Part shown: positions 55,314 through 62,824 of the stretch, in pieces | Numbering within the stretch: position 1 is the first letter of the stretch | How the letters are laid out: each line of letters begins with the position of its first letter | Notes under the pieces: generated by a model | What the model was told of the DNA's origin: nothing | Database searches by the model: none | The model's input: the letters and a program-made list of their open reading frames with translations, nothing else | Made by a program: the position numbers and the translations under genes | NCBI GenBank assembly: GCA_947497755.1 | Contig: CANMHT010000003.1 | Location: forward strand, 62,001 to 126,000 | Direction: 5' to 3' | From: an uncultured Polaribacter sp. | GTDB taxonomy: Bacteria > Bacteroidota > Bacteroidia > Flavobacteriales > Flavobacteriaceae | Length of the DNA: 64,000 bases

Positions 55314-55329
55314 CATGATATAAATCATA
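55314..55329. promoter_or_regulatory. Crp/Fnr-type palindrome between the nos operon and rrf2
   Basis: CATGATATAAATCATA, with ATGAT-N4-ATCAT. It is near the middle between the two divergent -7 boxes: 29.5 bp to the nos box and 28.5 bp to the rrf2 box. One bound dimer could activate both directions. Confidence 0.7.
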
Positions 55330-55330
55330 T

Positions 55331-55347
55331 TAAAAGACTTTTTTATC
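55331..55347. promoter_or_regulatory. 17-bp sequence shared with the norC leader
   Basis: TAAAAGACTTTTTTATC, identical to 48208-48224. It lies between the palindrome and the -7 box of rrf2, where a repressor would block transcription. Candidate autoregulatory site for the Rrf2 protein. Confidence 0.4.
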
Positions 55348-55349
55348 TT

Positions 55350-55357
55350 TAATTTTG
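55350..55357 (+). promoter_or_regulatory. -7 box of rrf2
   Basis: TAATTTTG, matching TAnnTTTG, 15 bp before the ATG at 55373. Its first base is 28.5 bp from the palindrome centre. No -33 element. Confidence 0.65.
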
Positions 55358-55372
55358 TTTAAAAAGTAAATT

Positions 55373-55810
55373 ATGCTATCAAAATCTAGTAAATACGCTA
55401 TAAGAGCGGTGTTATACATTGCAAATAATACTAGTGAAAAGAAAAAAATAGGCTCAAAAGAAGTCGCAGAAACTTTAGAAATACCTGCTCCTTTTCTTGC
55501 TAAAACTTTGCAAGAATTAACAAAAGCAGAAATTATTTCTTCTATGAAAGGCCCCAATGGAGGTTTTTATTTAACAGATAAAAACGAACAAAAATCTTTA
55601 TTTGATATTATTGATTGTATTGACAATGCCCATAAATTTGAAGAATGCTTTTTAGGGCAATTAGAATGTAATGATGATAAACCTTGTGTGGTACATCATA
55701 TATATAAACCTTTTAAAATAGAACTTATAGAAAACTTGAAAACAAAGTCTATTTTAGAAATGGCAAAAGAATATGCAAAGAATAATAATTTAAACGCCAT
55801 TATTCGCTAA
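55373..55810 (+). CDS. Rrf2 family regulator with three cluster-type cysteines (NsrR-like)
   Basis: 145 residues. A winged helix-turn-helix (about 1-65, SKYAIRAVLYIA ... PAPFLAKTLQELTKAEII) is followed by the Rrf2 cysteines C92-x6-C99-x5-C105 (ECFLGQLECNDDKPC). This spacing suits an iron-sulfur cluster, as in NsrR or IscR. Between nos and ric, an NO-sensing role is the best guess. The membrane protein gene begins directly after its stop (TAA-ATG), so they are one operon. Confidence 0.88.
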   Translation: MLSKSSKYAIRAVLYIANNTSEKKKIGSKEVAETLEIPAPFLAKTLQELTKAEIISSMKGPNGGFYLTDKNEQKSLFDIIDCIDNAHKFEECFLGQLECNDDKPCVVHHIYKPFKIELIENLKTKSILEMAKEYAKNNNLNAIIR

Positions 55811-57028
55811 ATGATATCTTTAAGAAAACAAACGAACTCTGCATTACTCTATTTGCTTTTAGCAGCTGTTTTTGGATTGTTACTACGTTTGTTTCCTATT
55901 TCTGATTTTACATTCAATTATCGTTTTATTGTGCATACCCATTCACATATTGCCTTATTAGGTTGGGTATATATTGCGCTAACTACTCTACTTTTTAAAA
56001 TTGGAAATCTTAAGAATCCCCAGAAATACCAATATATCTTTTGGAGTACTCAATTAAGTATTGTCGGAATGCTATTGACTTTTCCTTTTGTTGGATATGC
56101 TTTATTCTCTATTCTATTTTCTACATTATTTATTTTATGTTCTTATTGGTTTTATCACTACTTTAAAAAGAACAACCAGCTAAATAAAAGTTCTTATGCA
56201 TATAAGTTTATCAATGCATCCCTTTTATTTATGGTACTATCTAGTATTGGGCCGTGGTCATTAGGAATAATTATGAATACACTTGGTAATACAAGTCATT
56301 GGTATAAAAATGCGATTTACTTTTACTTACATTTTCAATACAATGGCTGGTTTATTTTTTGTCTTATTGGTAGTTTTTTATTCTTTATAGAACAGCAACA
56401 GATTCGCATCTCTCAAAATGCATTAAAATGGTGCTTTCAATTAATGTTTACTAGTTGTATTCTGACTTTATTACTTTCCTTTTTATGGATAAGCCCACCT
56501 TTAATAGTATATATTTTAGCTGGACTAGGTGCTGTTATACAACTAATTGCATTTACTTTTTTTTACAAAAGCATTGCTATTTCTTTTAAAAGATTAAAAG
56601 ACGTTTTTGGTCACTTTAATGTGAAAGTATTACAATTTGTTTTAGTATTATTTCTTTTAAAAAAAATATTACAATTGATGAATGCTATTCCAACATTAGC
56701 AGAAGTCGCTTATAAATTCATCTATTTTGTTATCGGTTATTTACATCTTACTTTCTTAGGAATTATAACCCTAGCACTATTTGTTTTTCTAAACTATCTA
56801 AAACTTATTAGACTTTCTAAATCTTGGATTCGTTTATATCTAATTGGTTTCTTAGGATCAGAAATCTTAATCTTTTATAAGGGTATTTCTATTTGGCTTC
56901 GATTGGATTATACCGAGAATTACTTTTTATATTTAGTATTAATCAGTGCTTTTTTACTAATAAGTATCTTAGGAATATTTATAGAAAATACGATTAAGCG
57001 TTCTCCCATTCAGCCAAAACTTCCTTAG
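55811..57028 (+). CDS. Multi-histidine membrane protein, possibly heme- or copper-binding
   Basis: 405 residues with about twelve membrane helices. Three helices carry the same H-x4-G pattern: HTHSHIALLGW (His 42, 44, 46), YLHFQYNGW (His 174) and YLHLTFLGI (His 312). The heme-ligand helix of NorB in this window, HGHLAFWG, has the same spacing. The layout recalls NnrS and subunit I of heme-copper oxidases, but no full match is recognised. Co-transcribed with rrf2. Its last 35 bases overlap the convergent decarboxylase gene. Confidence 0.75.
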   Translation: MISLRKQTNSALLYLLLAAVFGLLLRLFPISDFTFNYRFIVHTHSHIALLGWVYIALTTLLFKIGNLKNPQKYQYIFWSTQLSIVGMLLTFPFVGYALFSILFSTLFILCSYWFYHYFKKNNQLNKSSYAYKFINASLLFMVLSSIGPWSLGIIMNTLGNTSHWYKNAIYFYLHFQYNGWFIFCLIGSFLFFIEQQQIRISQNALKWCFQLMFTSCILTLLLSFLWISPPLIVYILAGLGAVIQLIAFTFFYKSIAISFKRLKDVFGHFNVKVLQFVLVLFLLKKILQLMNAIPTLAEVAYKFIYFVIGYLHLTFLGIITLALFVFLNYLKLIRLSKSWIRLYLIGFLGSEILIFYKGISIWLRLDYTENYFLYLVLISAFLLISILGIFIENTIKRSPIQPKLP

Positions 57029-58433
57029 CAAAATCATTACATTGTAACAGCGTTTCTTTAATGTGTTTCATTGTTGTTTTTGGGTTAATCAAACACATTC
57101 TTAATACCACTTGATTTTGTAAAATTGTAGTTACTAATAAAGCTTCTTTTGACCCCACTATTCTAGCAGAAATCTCTTGATTTAAAGCATCAATTTGTTT
57201 TTCTGTTAAGTTTAAACCAATAGGATTATATCTAAAATTAATTACTGCTAATGTTGCAGGCGAAACAATTTCCCAATTTTTACTTTTACGCAATAAATCT
57301 TCAGTTTCTTCTGCTAAATTGATATTGTAAGTAACAGCTTCTTTAAAAGCATTTAGTCCGTAAGTTTTAATAGACATATAAAACTTTAAAGCTCTAAATC
57401 TTCTTGTTAGCTGAATACCATAATCGTAAAAGTTAATCTCAGATTCGTTTCCTTCAATATCTCTTAAATATTCTGGCTTTTCAGAAAAAGTATTGCTTAA
57501 CCAAGTAGAATCTTTTACCAATAAACAACCAATTTCATAAGGTTGATAAAACCACTTATGAGGATCTACTGTTAAAGAATCTGCACGCTCAATTCCTCGT
57601 AAAGTTCTTGCTCCTTTTTTAGATAAAATTGCTGCACCTCCATAAGCTCCATCAACATGCATCCATAAATTTTCTTTTTCACATATATCAGCAATTTCTT
57701 CTAAATCATCCACAGTACCAGTATTGGTTGTTCCGGCAGAAGCAATGATACAAAAAGGTTGATTTCCTTCCAATCTATCTTTAGCTATCGCATTTTTTAA
57801 TTTGTTAAAGCTAATTTTAAATTCTAAATCAGTAGGAATAATTCGTATTTGTTCTTTTTTAAATCCTAAAACCCTAATTGCTTTGATATTTGAAGAATGA
57901 GCTTGATCAGACAAATAAATAATCGCTTTAGAAAAATCATCACCACATTTAATTCTTCTGGCAGTTACCAAAGCCGTTAAATTTGCCATAGATCCACCAC
58001 TGGTAAAAATCCCTCCTCCTTTTTGCACTGGAAAATTGAACATTTTCAATAACCAGTTCATCGTTACAATTTCTAATTCGGCTGCTGCTGGAGAAACAAT
58101 CCATCCTCCAGAAAAAATATTAAATCCTGTTGCCAATGTATCAGCAAGAGTACTGATATAATTACTTGGTCCTGGAACAAAAGAAAAAGATTTAGGATGT
58201 GTTTGTAAATTACTATGCGGTATTACATTGTCCATTACAAAGTTTAAAACTTCATCAGCAGGCATAGCTTCATCTGGAGCTTCTTGTAAAAAAATACTGT
58301 CCATTTTTTCTCTAGATGCAGAAGAAACAGGTTTTTTAGACTCAATAGTATCGAAATGTTCTACTAAAATATCTATGATTTTATAACCATAGTTTCTCAT
58401 TTCTTCTTTAGATAAATCAAATGGTGGTTTCAT
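56994..58433 (-). CDS. Group II PLP-dependent decarboxylase
   Basis: 479 residues. PLP-binding features: GIFTSGGSMANLTALVTARR, HVDGAYGGAAILSKKG, and the Schiff-base Lys in SLTVDPHKWFYQPYEIGCLLV. The fold is that of aromatic amino acid, diaminobutyrate and glutamate decarboxylases; the true substrate cannot be told. The start ATG is at 58431-58433. A TATTTTTG box (58450-58457) lies 16 bp upstream, 28.5 bp from the centre of the ric palindrome, which suggests shared control. Its 3' end overlaps the convergent membrane protein gene by 35 bp. Confidence 0.88.
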   Translation of the reverse strand: MKPPFDLSKEEMRNYGYKIIDILVEHFDTIESKKPVSSASREKMDSIFLQEAPDEAMPADEVLNFVMDNVIPHSNLQTHPKSFSFVPGPSNYISTLADTLATGFNIFSGGWIVSPAAAELEIVTMNWLLKMFNFPVQKGGGIFTSGGSMANLTALVTARRIKCGDDFSKAIIYLSDQAHSSNIKAIRVLGFKKEQIRIIPTDLEFKISFNKLKNAIAKDRLEGNQPFCIIASAGTTNTGTVDDLEEIADICEKENLWMHVDGAYGGAAILSKKGARTLRGIERADSLTVDPHKWFYQPYEIGCLLVKDSTWLSNTFSEKPEYLRDIEGNESEINFYDYGIQLTRRFRALKFYMSIKTYGLNAFKEAVTYNINLAEETEDLLRKSKNWEIVSPATLAVINFRYNPIGLNLTEKQIDALNQEISARIVGSKEALLVTTILQNQVVLRMCLINPKTTMKHIKETLLQCNDFAKEVLAEWENA

Positions 58434-58449
58434 TAAGTATTATTTTTTG

Positions 58450-58457
58450 CAAAAATA
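58450..58457 (-). promoter_or_regulatory. -7 box of the decarboxylase
   Basis: TATTTTTG on the minus strand matches TAnnTTTG. First base 28.5 bp from the centre of the palindrome 58478-58493. No -33 element. Confidence 0.62.
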
Positions 58458-58477
58458 CGCCAACTTCTACTGTTATT

Positions 58478-58493
58478 CATGACAATTGTCATA
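58478..58493. promoter_or_regulatory. Crp/Fnr-type palindrome between the decarboxylase and ric
   Basis: CATGACAATTGTCATA; the inner 14 bases ATGACAATTGTCAT are a perfect palindrome. It sits 28.5 bp from the decarboxylase -7 box and 29.5 bp from the ric -7-like box. Same frame as the sites at 48265 and 55314, with C/G in place of T/A at one symmetric pair. Confidence 0.7.
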
Positions 58494-58514
58494 ATTTTTT
58501 TAAAATTTTCATCG

Positions 58515-58522
58515 CAATTTTG
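58515..58522 (+). promoter_or_regulatory. -7-like box of ric
   Basis: CAATTTTG, one base off TAnnTTTG, 24 bp before the ric ATG. First base 29.5 bp from the palindrome centre. Confidence 0.55.
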
Positions 58523-58546
58523 CCATTCAATTTAGTACTTATACAA

Positions 58547-59272
58547 ATGGAAAATTTAGATATAAAAACTGTTGCAGATACAGTTACAGAAAATATAAAA
58601 ACTGCACATGTATTTAAAAAACACGGAATAGATTTCTGTTGTGGTGGTGGTATTTCTATAAAGAAAGCCTGCGAAAAAAATGCTGTTGATTATGATCAAC
58701 TAGTAAAAGAACTTAATGCAGTAGAACAAAACGTTTCTTTTATGCATGATTATGATAAATGGGAGTTAGACTTTTTAGTAGATTTTATTGTAAACACACA
58801 TCATAAATATGTAGAAGAAAATATTCCGTTGCTAAAACAATACGGAGCAAGAGTTGCCAAAGTACATGGGCATCATTACACAGAATTATTAGAAATTGAA
58901 AAACTAATTTATGCAGTTAGTGATGAATTAACAGTTCATATGAAAAAAGAGGAATTGATTCTTTTCCCTTTTGTAAAAAAACTTGTCAATGCACAAAAAA
59001 ATAATACCGCAGTAGAAATTCCGCATTTTGGTACCGTTAACAATCCTATTAAAATGATGGAAGTAGAACATGATGATGCAGGAGATGTATTTAAAAGAAT
59101 TAACGAGTTAACAAACAACTATAAAACTCCTGAAGGAGCTTGTAATACTTTTAAAGCGCTGTATGCTAAATTAGAAGAGTTTGAAGACAACTTACATCAA
59201 CATGTGCATTTAGAAAACAACATTCTATTTCCTAAGACAAAACAATTAGAAGCATTATTTGAAAGAAGCTAG
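58547..59272 (+). CDS. ric: Iron-sulfur cluster repair di-iron protein (RIC/ScdA)
   Basis: 241 residues from the ATG at 58547; an in-frame upstream start at 58421 would run through the promoter. The N-terminal ScdA domain (about 1-60) has HGIDFCCGGG (Cys 31, 32). The hemerythrin-like domain (about 75-240) has the di-iron His/Glu set in NTHHKYVEENI, HGHHYTELLEIE, HMKKEELILFPF, EVEHDDAGDVF and HQHVHLENNILFP. It repairs iron-sulfur clusters damaged by NO or oxidants. It fits beside NO reductase. Confidence 0.94.
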   Translation: MENLDIKTVADTVTENIKTAHVFKKHGIDFCCGGGISIKKACEKNAVDYDQLVKELNAVEQNVSFMHDYDKWELDFLVDFIVNTHHKYVEENIPLLKQYGARVAKVHGHHYTELLEIEKLIYAVSDELTVHMKKEELILFPFVKKLVNAQKNNTAVEIPHFGTVNNPIKMMEVEHDDAGDVFKRINELTNNYKTPEGACNTFKALYAKLEEFEDNLHQHVHLENNILFPKTKQLEALFERS

Positions 59273-59317
59273 TAACAAATTTCACTTTTCTTTAATAGGT
59301 CACACTAATCTTTTCAC

Positions 59318-59325
59318 TATTTTTG
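59318..59325 (+). promoter_or_regulatory. -7 box of the OstA-like gene
   Basis: TATTTTTG, matching TAnnTTTG, 19 bp before the TTG start at 59345. No clear -33 element. Confidence 0.5.
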
Positions 59326-59344
59326 TTGAAAATAAAATAACCTT

Positions 59345-60922
59345 TTGAAAAAAGTCCTTTTTTTAATTTGTATTCTTTCTTCAATAGTAAGTATTTCTCA
59401 GAATAAACTTATTGAAGTTAAGTATTCTGGAATTACCGATGCTGATGATAAAAGATATCCTGGAGCAACCATCTTAACTAAAGATGCTAACAGATTGGTA
59501 GAGATTCACCATGACGGTGCTATCCTTACCTGTAAACGTGCTATTGTTTACAAAGACAGAAACTTTGTTAAAGCTTTTGGTAATGTTTTGATTAAACAAG
59601 GAGATTCTATTACTCAAAAAAGTGATTATGTAGATTATGATGGAAATAGCAAAATAGCATTGTCTTGGGGAAATGTAGTAGTTAATGATACCAAGATGAC
59701 TTTAACTACAGATACACTTAATTTTGATAGACAACAACAGTTATTATACTATAAACATCATGCAGTTATTAAAGATGAAACCAATACCTTAACTAGTAAA
59801 GTTGGTCATTATTATTTAGAGAATAAAAAATTTAAAGCTACAACAAAAGTAGTTGTTACCAATCCAGAACATATATTAGAATCGAATCATTTAGATTATT
59901 ATACCGATTCTGCTTATGCATATCTATATGGACCATCTACTATAAAAGGAAAGGAAAATACGGTTTATACTGAAAGAGGTTTCTACAATACCAAAGCAGA
60001 AATTTCACATTTTGTAAAAAACTCTACACTCTATTTTAAAGACAGAACTATTAAAGGAGATAGTTTGTATTATGATAAGTACAAAGGTTTTGCTTCAGCT
60101 ACCAATAATATTAAAGTTATTGATACGGTTCAGAACTTTGTTGCAAAAGGAAACTATGCTGAATATTTTGAAAATAAAGACTCTATTTTTATTATAAAAA
60201 AAGCGGTTGCAATTTCTATCATGGAAAACGATTCTCTTTATGTTCATGGTGATAAATTATTGGTAACTGGAAAAAAAGAAAATAGAACTGTGAGAGTTTT
60301 TAATGATGTAAAAATCTTTAAATCAGACTTGCAAGGTAAATGCGATTCTATTCATACTAATCAAGCAACTGGACTCACTAGAATGTTTAAGAATCCTATT
60401 TTATGGTCTGGTAAAAATCAAATTACTGGTGATAGCATTCAACTATTAAATAACAAAGAGACCGATAAATTAGATTCTTTAAAAATCTTAAACAATGCCT
60501 TAATTGTACAATTAGATACTATTATTGATGGTGTTGCTACCTACAATCAAATTAAAGGTAGAAATATGTATGGAAAATTTATAGACGGGAAACTAAAACA
60601 CTTTTTAGTAAAAGGAAATGCACAAGTAGTTTATTATAACAGAAATGAATTTGGTGTTATAGAAACCATTACTAAGCAAGAATGTAGTTCTATTGCTTTT
60701 ACTTTAGATGATAACAATGATATAGAATCTGTTACATATATAAAAAAGCCTGAAGGAACTTCGTATCCTCCAAAAGACTTACCCGAAAACGACCGTAAAT
60801 TAAGAGGTTTTATTTGGCGAGAAGATGAAAGACCTTTAGTTATGGAGGATATTTTTGTTGTAGGAAAAAAGATCCCAAAAAGAACCGATGAAAAGACTGT
60901 TTCTAAAAAACTGAAACAATAA
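59345..60922 (+). CDS. OstA/LptA-like envelope protein
   Basis: 525 residues from a TTG start, the only start that keeps the signal peptide (KKVLFLICILSSIVSIS); the first in-frame ATG is about 105 codons in. The mature protein is built of beta-strand repeats of the OstA type (DRNFVKAFGNVLIKQGDSI, YYDKYKGFASATNNIKVID, FNDVKIFKSDLQGKCDSIH), as in LptA and the N-terminus of LptD. It probably helps LPS cross the periplasm, by analogy. The aminotransferase gene starts directly at its stop (TAA-ATG), forming an operon. Confidence 0.85.
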   Translation: MKKVLFLICILSSIVSISQNKLIEVKYSGITDADDKRYPGATILTKDANRLVEIHHDGAILTCKRAIVYKDRNFVKAFGNVLIKQGDSITQKSDYVDYDGNSKIALSWGNVVVNDTKMTLTTDTLNFDRQQQLLYYKHHAVIKDETNTLTSKVGHYYLENKKFKATTKVVVTNPEHILESNHLDYYTDSAYAYLYGPSTIKGKENTVYTERGFYNTKAEISHFVKNSTLYFKDRTIKGDSLYYDKYKGFASATNNIKVIDTVQNFVAKGNYAEYFENKDSIFIIKKAVAISIMENDSLYVHGDKLLVTGKKENRTVRVFNDVKIFKSDLQGKCDSIHTNQATGLTRMFKNPILWSGKNQITGDSIQLLNNKETDKLDSLKILNNALIVQLDTIIDGVATYNQIKGRNMYGKFIDGKLKHFLVKGNAQVVYYNRNEFGVIETITKQECSSIAFTLDDNNDIESVTYIKKPEGTSYPPKDLPENDRKLRGFIWREDERPLVMEDIFVVGKKIPKRTDEKTVSKKLKQ

Positions 60923-62101
60923 ATGAATGCTGATTTTCTAAAATACCAAGCGCAAACCTCTCCTCACCCACTTTCTATAGAGATTTCTAGAGCAAATGGA
61001 AGTTATGTTTATGATACAAATAATAAAGCTTATTTAGATTTTATTGCGGGTGTTTCTGCAAATACATTAGGACATAATCACAGTAAAGTTTCTGATGCCA
61101 TCAAAAATCAAGTAGATAGTTACACACACGTAATGGTTTATGGTGAATTTATCCAACAACCACAATTAGATTTGTGTAAAGCTTTAGCCGACACTTTTAC
61201 AAAAGAAGTATCTATCTATTTAACAAACTCTGGTACAGAAGCCACTGAAGGAGCTTTAAAGTTAGCTAAACGTTTTACAGGCAAAACAGAAATTGTTGCT
61301 GCAAAAAATGCTTATCATGGTAATACACAAGGCGCCATGAGTGTTTGTGGAGCCGAAGTTCAAAATCAAGCATTTAGACCTTTAATTCCAGGGATAAAGT
61401 TTATTGAGTTTAACAATGAACTTGATATCACTAAAATTACTAAAAACACTGCTGCTGTTATTTTAGAAACTATTCAAGGTGGTGCTGGTTTTATAGAACC
61501 AACAAATGATTATTTACAAAAAATAAAGCAACGTTGTGAAGCTGTCGGCGCTTTGCTAATTTTAGATGAGATTCAATCTGGAATTGGAAGAACAGGAACA
61601 TTTTGGGGATTTGAAAATTACGGTATTGTTCCAGATATTGTTGTTACGGGAAAAGGATTAGGAGGTGGAATGCCAATTGGTGCTTTCATTGCAGATAAAC
61701 ACATTATGGATGTTTTAAAAGAGAATCCAAAGTTAGGACATATTACCACTTTTGGAGGACATCCTGTTATTGCTGCAGCTGGATTGGCTACTGTACATGA
61801 GCTACAAAGAACAAATTTAATCGAAGCATCACTTCAAAAAGAATTCTTGTTTAGAAAATATTTGCAACATAAAGCCATCAAAGAAATTAGAGGGAAAGGA
61901 TTAATGCTAGCTCTGATGGTAGAATCACCAGAAATTGCTTCTCAGATAATTTTAAAATGTTTAGACAAAGGATTGCTTTTGTTCTGGTTATTGTTTGAAG
62001 GAAAAGCCATTAGAATAACACCACCACTCACTATTTCTGATGAAGAAATTAAAATTGGATGTGAACTAATTTTAGAAGCTCTAAACGAGGTTATTCTATA
62101 A
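60923..62101 (+). CDS. Class III aminotransferase (acetylornithine/ornithine type)
   Basis: 392 residues. Features include YLDFIAGVSANTLGHNH, NSGTEATEGALKLAKRFTG, the LILDEIQSGIGRTGTFWGFENYG motif, and the Schiff-base Lys in VVTGKGLGGGMPIGAFIA. It transfers an amino group between an omega-amino compound and 2-oxoglutarate; the exact substrate is unclear. No arginine or lysine genes adjoin it. Immediate coupling to the OstA-like gene is a common Bacteroidota arrangement, as far as I recall. Confidence 0.9.
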   Translation: MNADFLKYQAQTSPHPLSIEISRANGSYVYDTNNKAYLDFIAGVSANTLGHNHSKVSDAIKNQVDSYTHVMVYGEFIQQPQLDLCKALADTFTKEVSIYLTNSGTEATEGALKLAKRFTGKTEIVAAKNAYHGNTQGAMSVCGAEVQNQAFRPLIPGIKFIEFNNELDITKITKNTAAVILETIQGGAGFIEPTNDYLQKIKQRCEAVGALLILDEIQSGIGRTGTFWGFENYGIVPDIVVTGKGLGGGMPIGAFIADKHIMDVLKENPKLGHITTFGGHPVIAAAGLATVHELQRTNLIEASLQKEFLFRKYLQHKAIKEIRGKGLMLALMVESPEIASQIILKCLDKGLLLFWLLFEGKAIRITPPLTISDEEIKIGCELILEALNEVIL

Positions 62102-62341
62102 ATTTAACAAAAAACTAAAGTTCATAGCAACTTTTATAAACTTCACCCTAAAATCAACCCCTTTCACCCAGTTTTTAAGGGTAAAACGGGTTATTTTCTT
62201 AAAATTTTCATAGTTTTTAACAGTATTTCTTAAACGATTGTTAAATGCTGTTAAGTTTATATTAAATACATAAAAATGATGAAACATCTTTTTAGTTATG
62301 GCGTCTTTTTAGTGTAACATTTAACTTAAATCACTTTAATC

Positions 62342-62698
62342 ATGAAAAATTTAAAAACTTTAATCGCCATCTTCGCAATTAGTCTTGCATCAGTTTTACC
62401 TGCATCAGCAAACACAGGTTCAGAACCTAGTTCAAAAAACGCTAAAACTATTTTAAGAACAGAAATAGTAGAGTTATTAGGAAATCATAAATATGACCTA
62501 AAAAACAAAGTATTAGAAGCGCAAGTTTCTGTAATGCTAAACAATCAAAACGAATTGGTTGTAGTTAGTGTAAATTCAAAAAACACTACCATCAATAGCT
62601 ATGTAAAATATAAATTAAACTATAAAAAAATAAATGTAAAAGGAATTAAAAAAGGAACCGTATATAGAATTCCATTAAAAATGGTTCCTACAAAATAA
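62342..62698 (+). CDS. Hypothetical small secreted protein
   Basis: 118 residues with a signal peptide ending near ASA-N (about residue 23). The mature part is basic and beta-rich (LEAQVSVMLNNQNELVVVSVNSKN), perhaps a single small domain. I do not recognise a named family, though similar short secreted proteins are common in Flavobacteria. The 240-bp upstream region contains a 7-bp inverted repeat, TTAACAG (62217-62223) / CTGTTAA (62248-62254). Ended by the terminator at 62720. Confidence 0.75.
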   Translation: MKNLKTLIAIFAISLASVLPASANTGSEPSSKNAKTILRTEIVELLGNHKYDLKNKVLEAQVSVMLNNQNELVVVSVNSKNTTINSYVKYKLNYKKINVKGIKKGTVYRIPLKMVPTK

Positions 62699-62719
62699 AC
62701 TATAAAACCTTAGAAATTG

Positions 62720-62742
62720 AAAGACTCCAATTTGGAGTCTTT
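62720..62742 (+). terminator. Intrinsic terminator of the small secreted protein gene
   Basis: AAAGACTCCAA / TTTGGAGTCTTT forms a stem of about 11 bp, followed by a T run, 20 bp after the stop codon. Confidence 0.85.
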
Positions 62743-62824
62743 TTTTATATAAAAAAAGACTCGAGCATGTAACCAATACTTTTTTTTATGGTCATTAGAA
62801 TATTATAAATTAAAATTACCCTAA

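Noticed and set aside
55330..55557. Open frame of 75 codons opposite rrf2
   Set aside because: Antisense to the conserved Rrf2 helix-turn-helix and overlapping its promoter.
58421..58546. N-terminal extension of Ric (42 codons)
   Set aside because: It would run through the palindrome and -7 box and has no match to the family; the ATG at 58547 gives the normal start.
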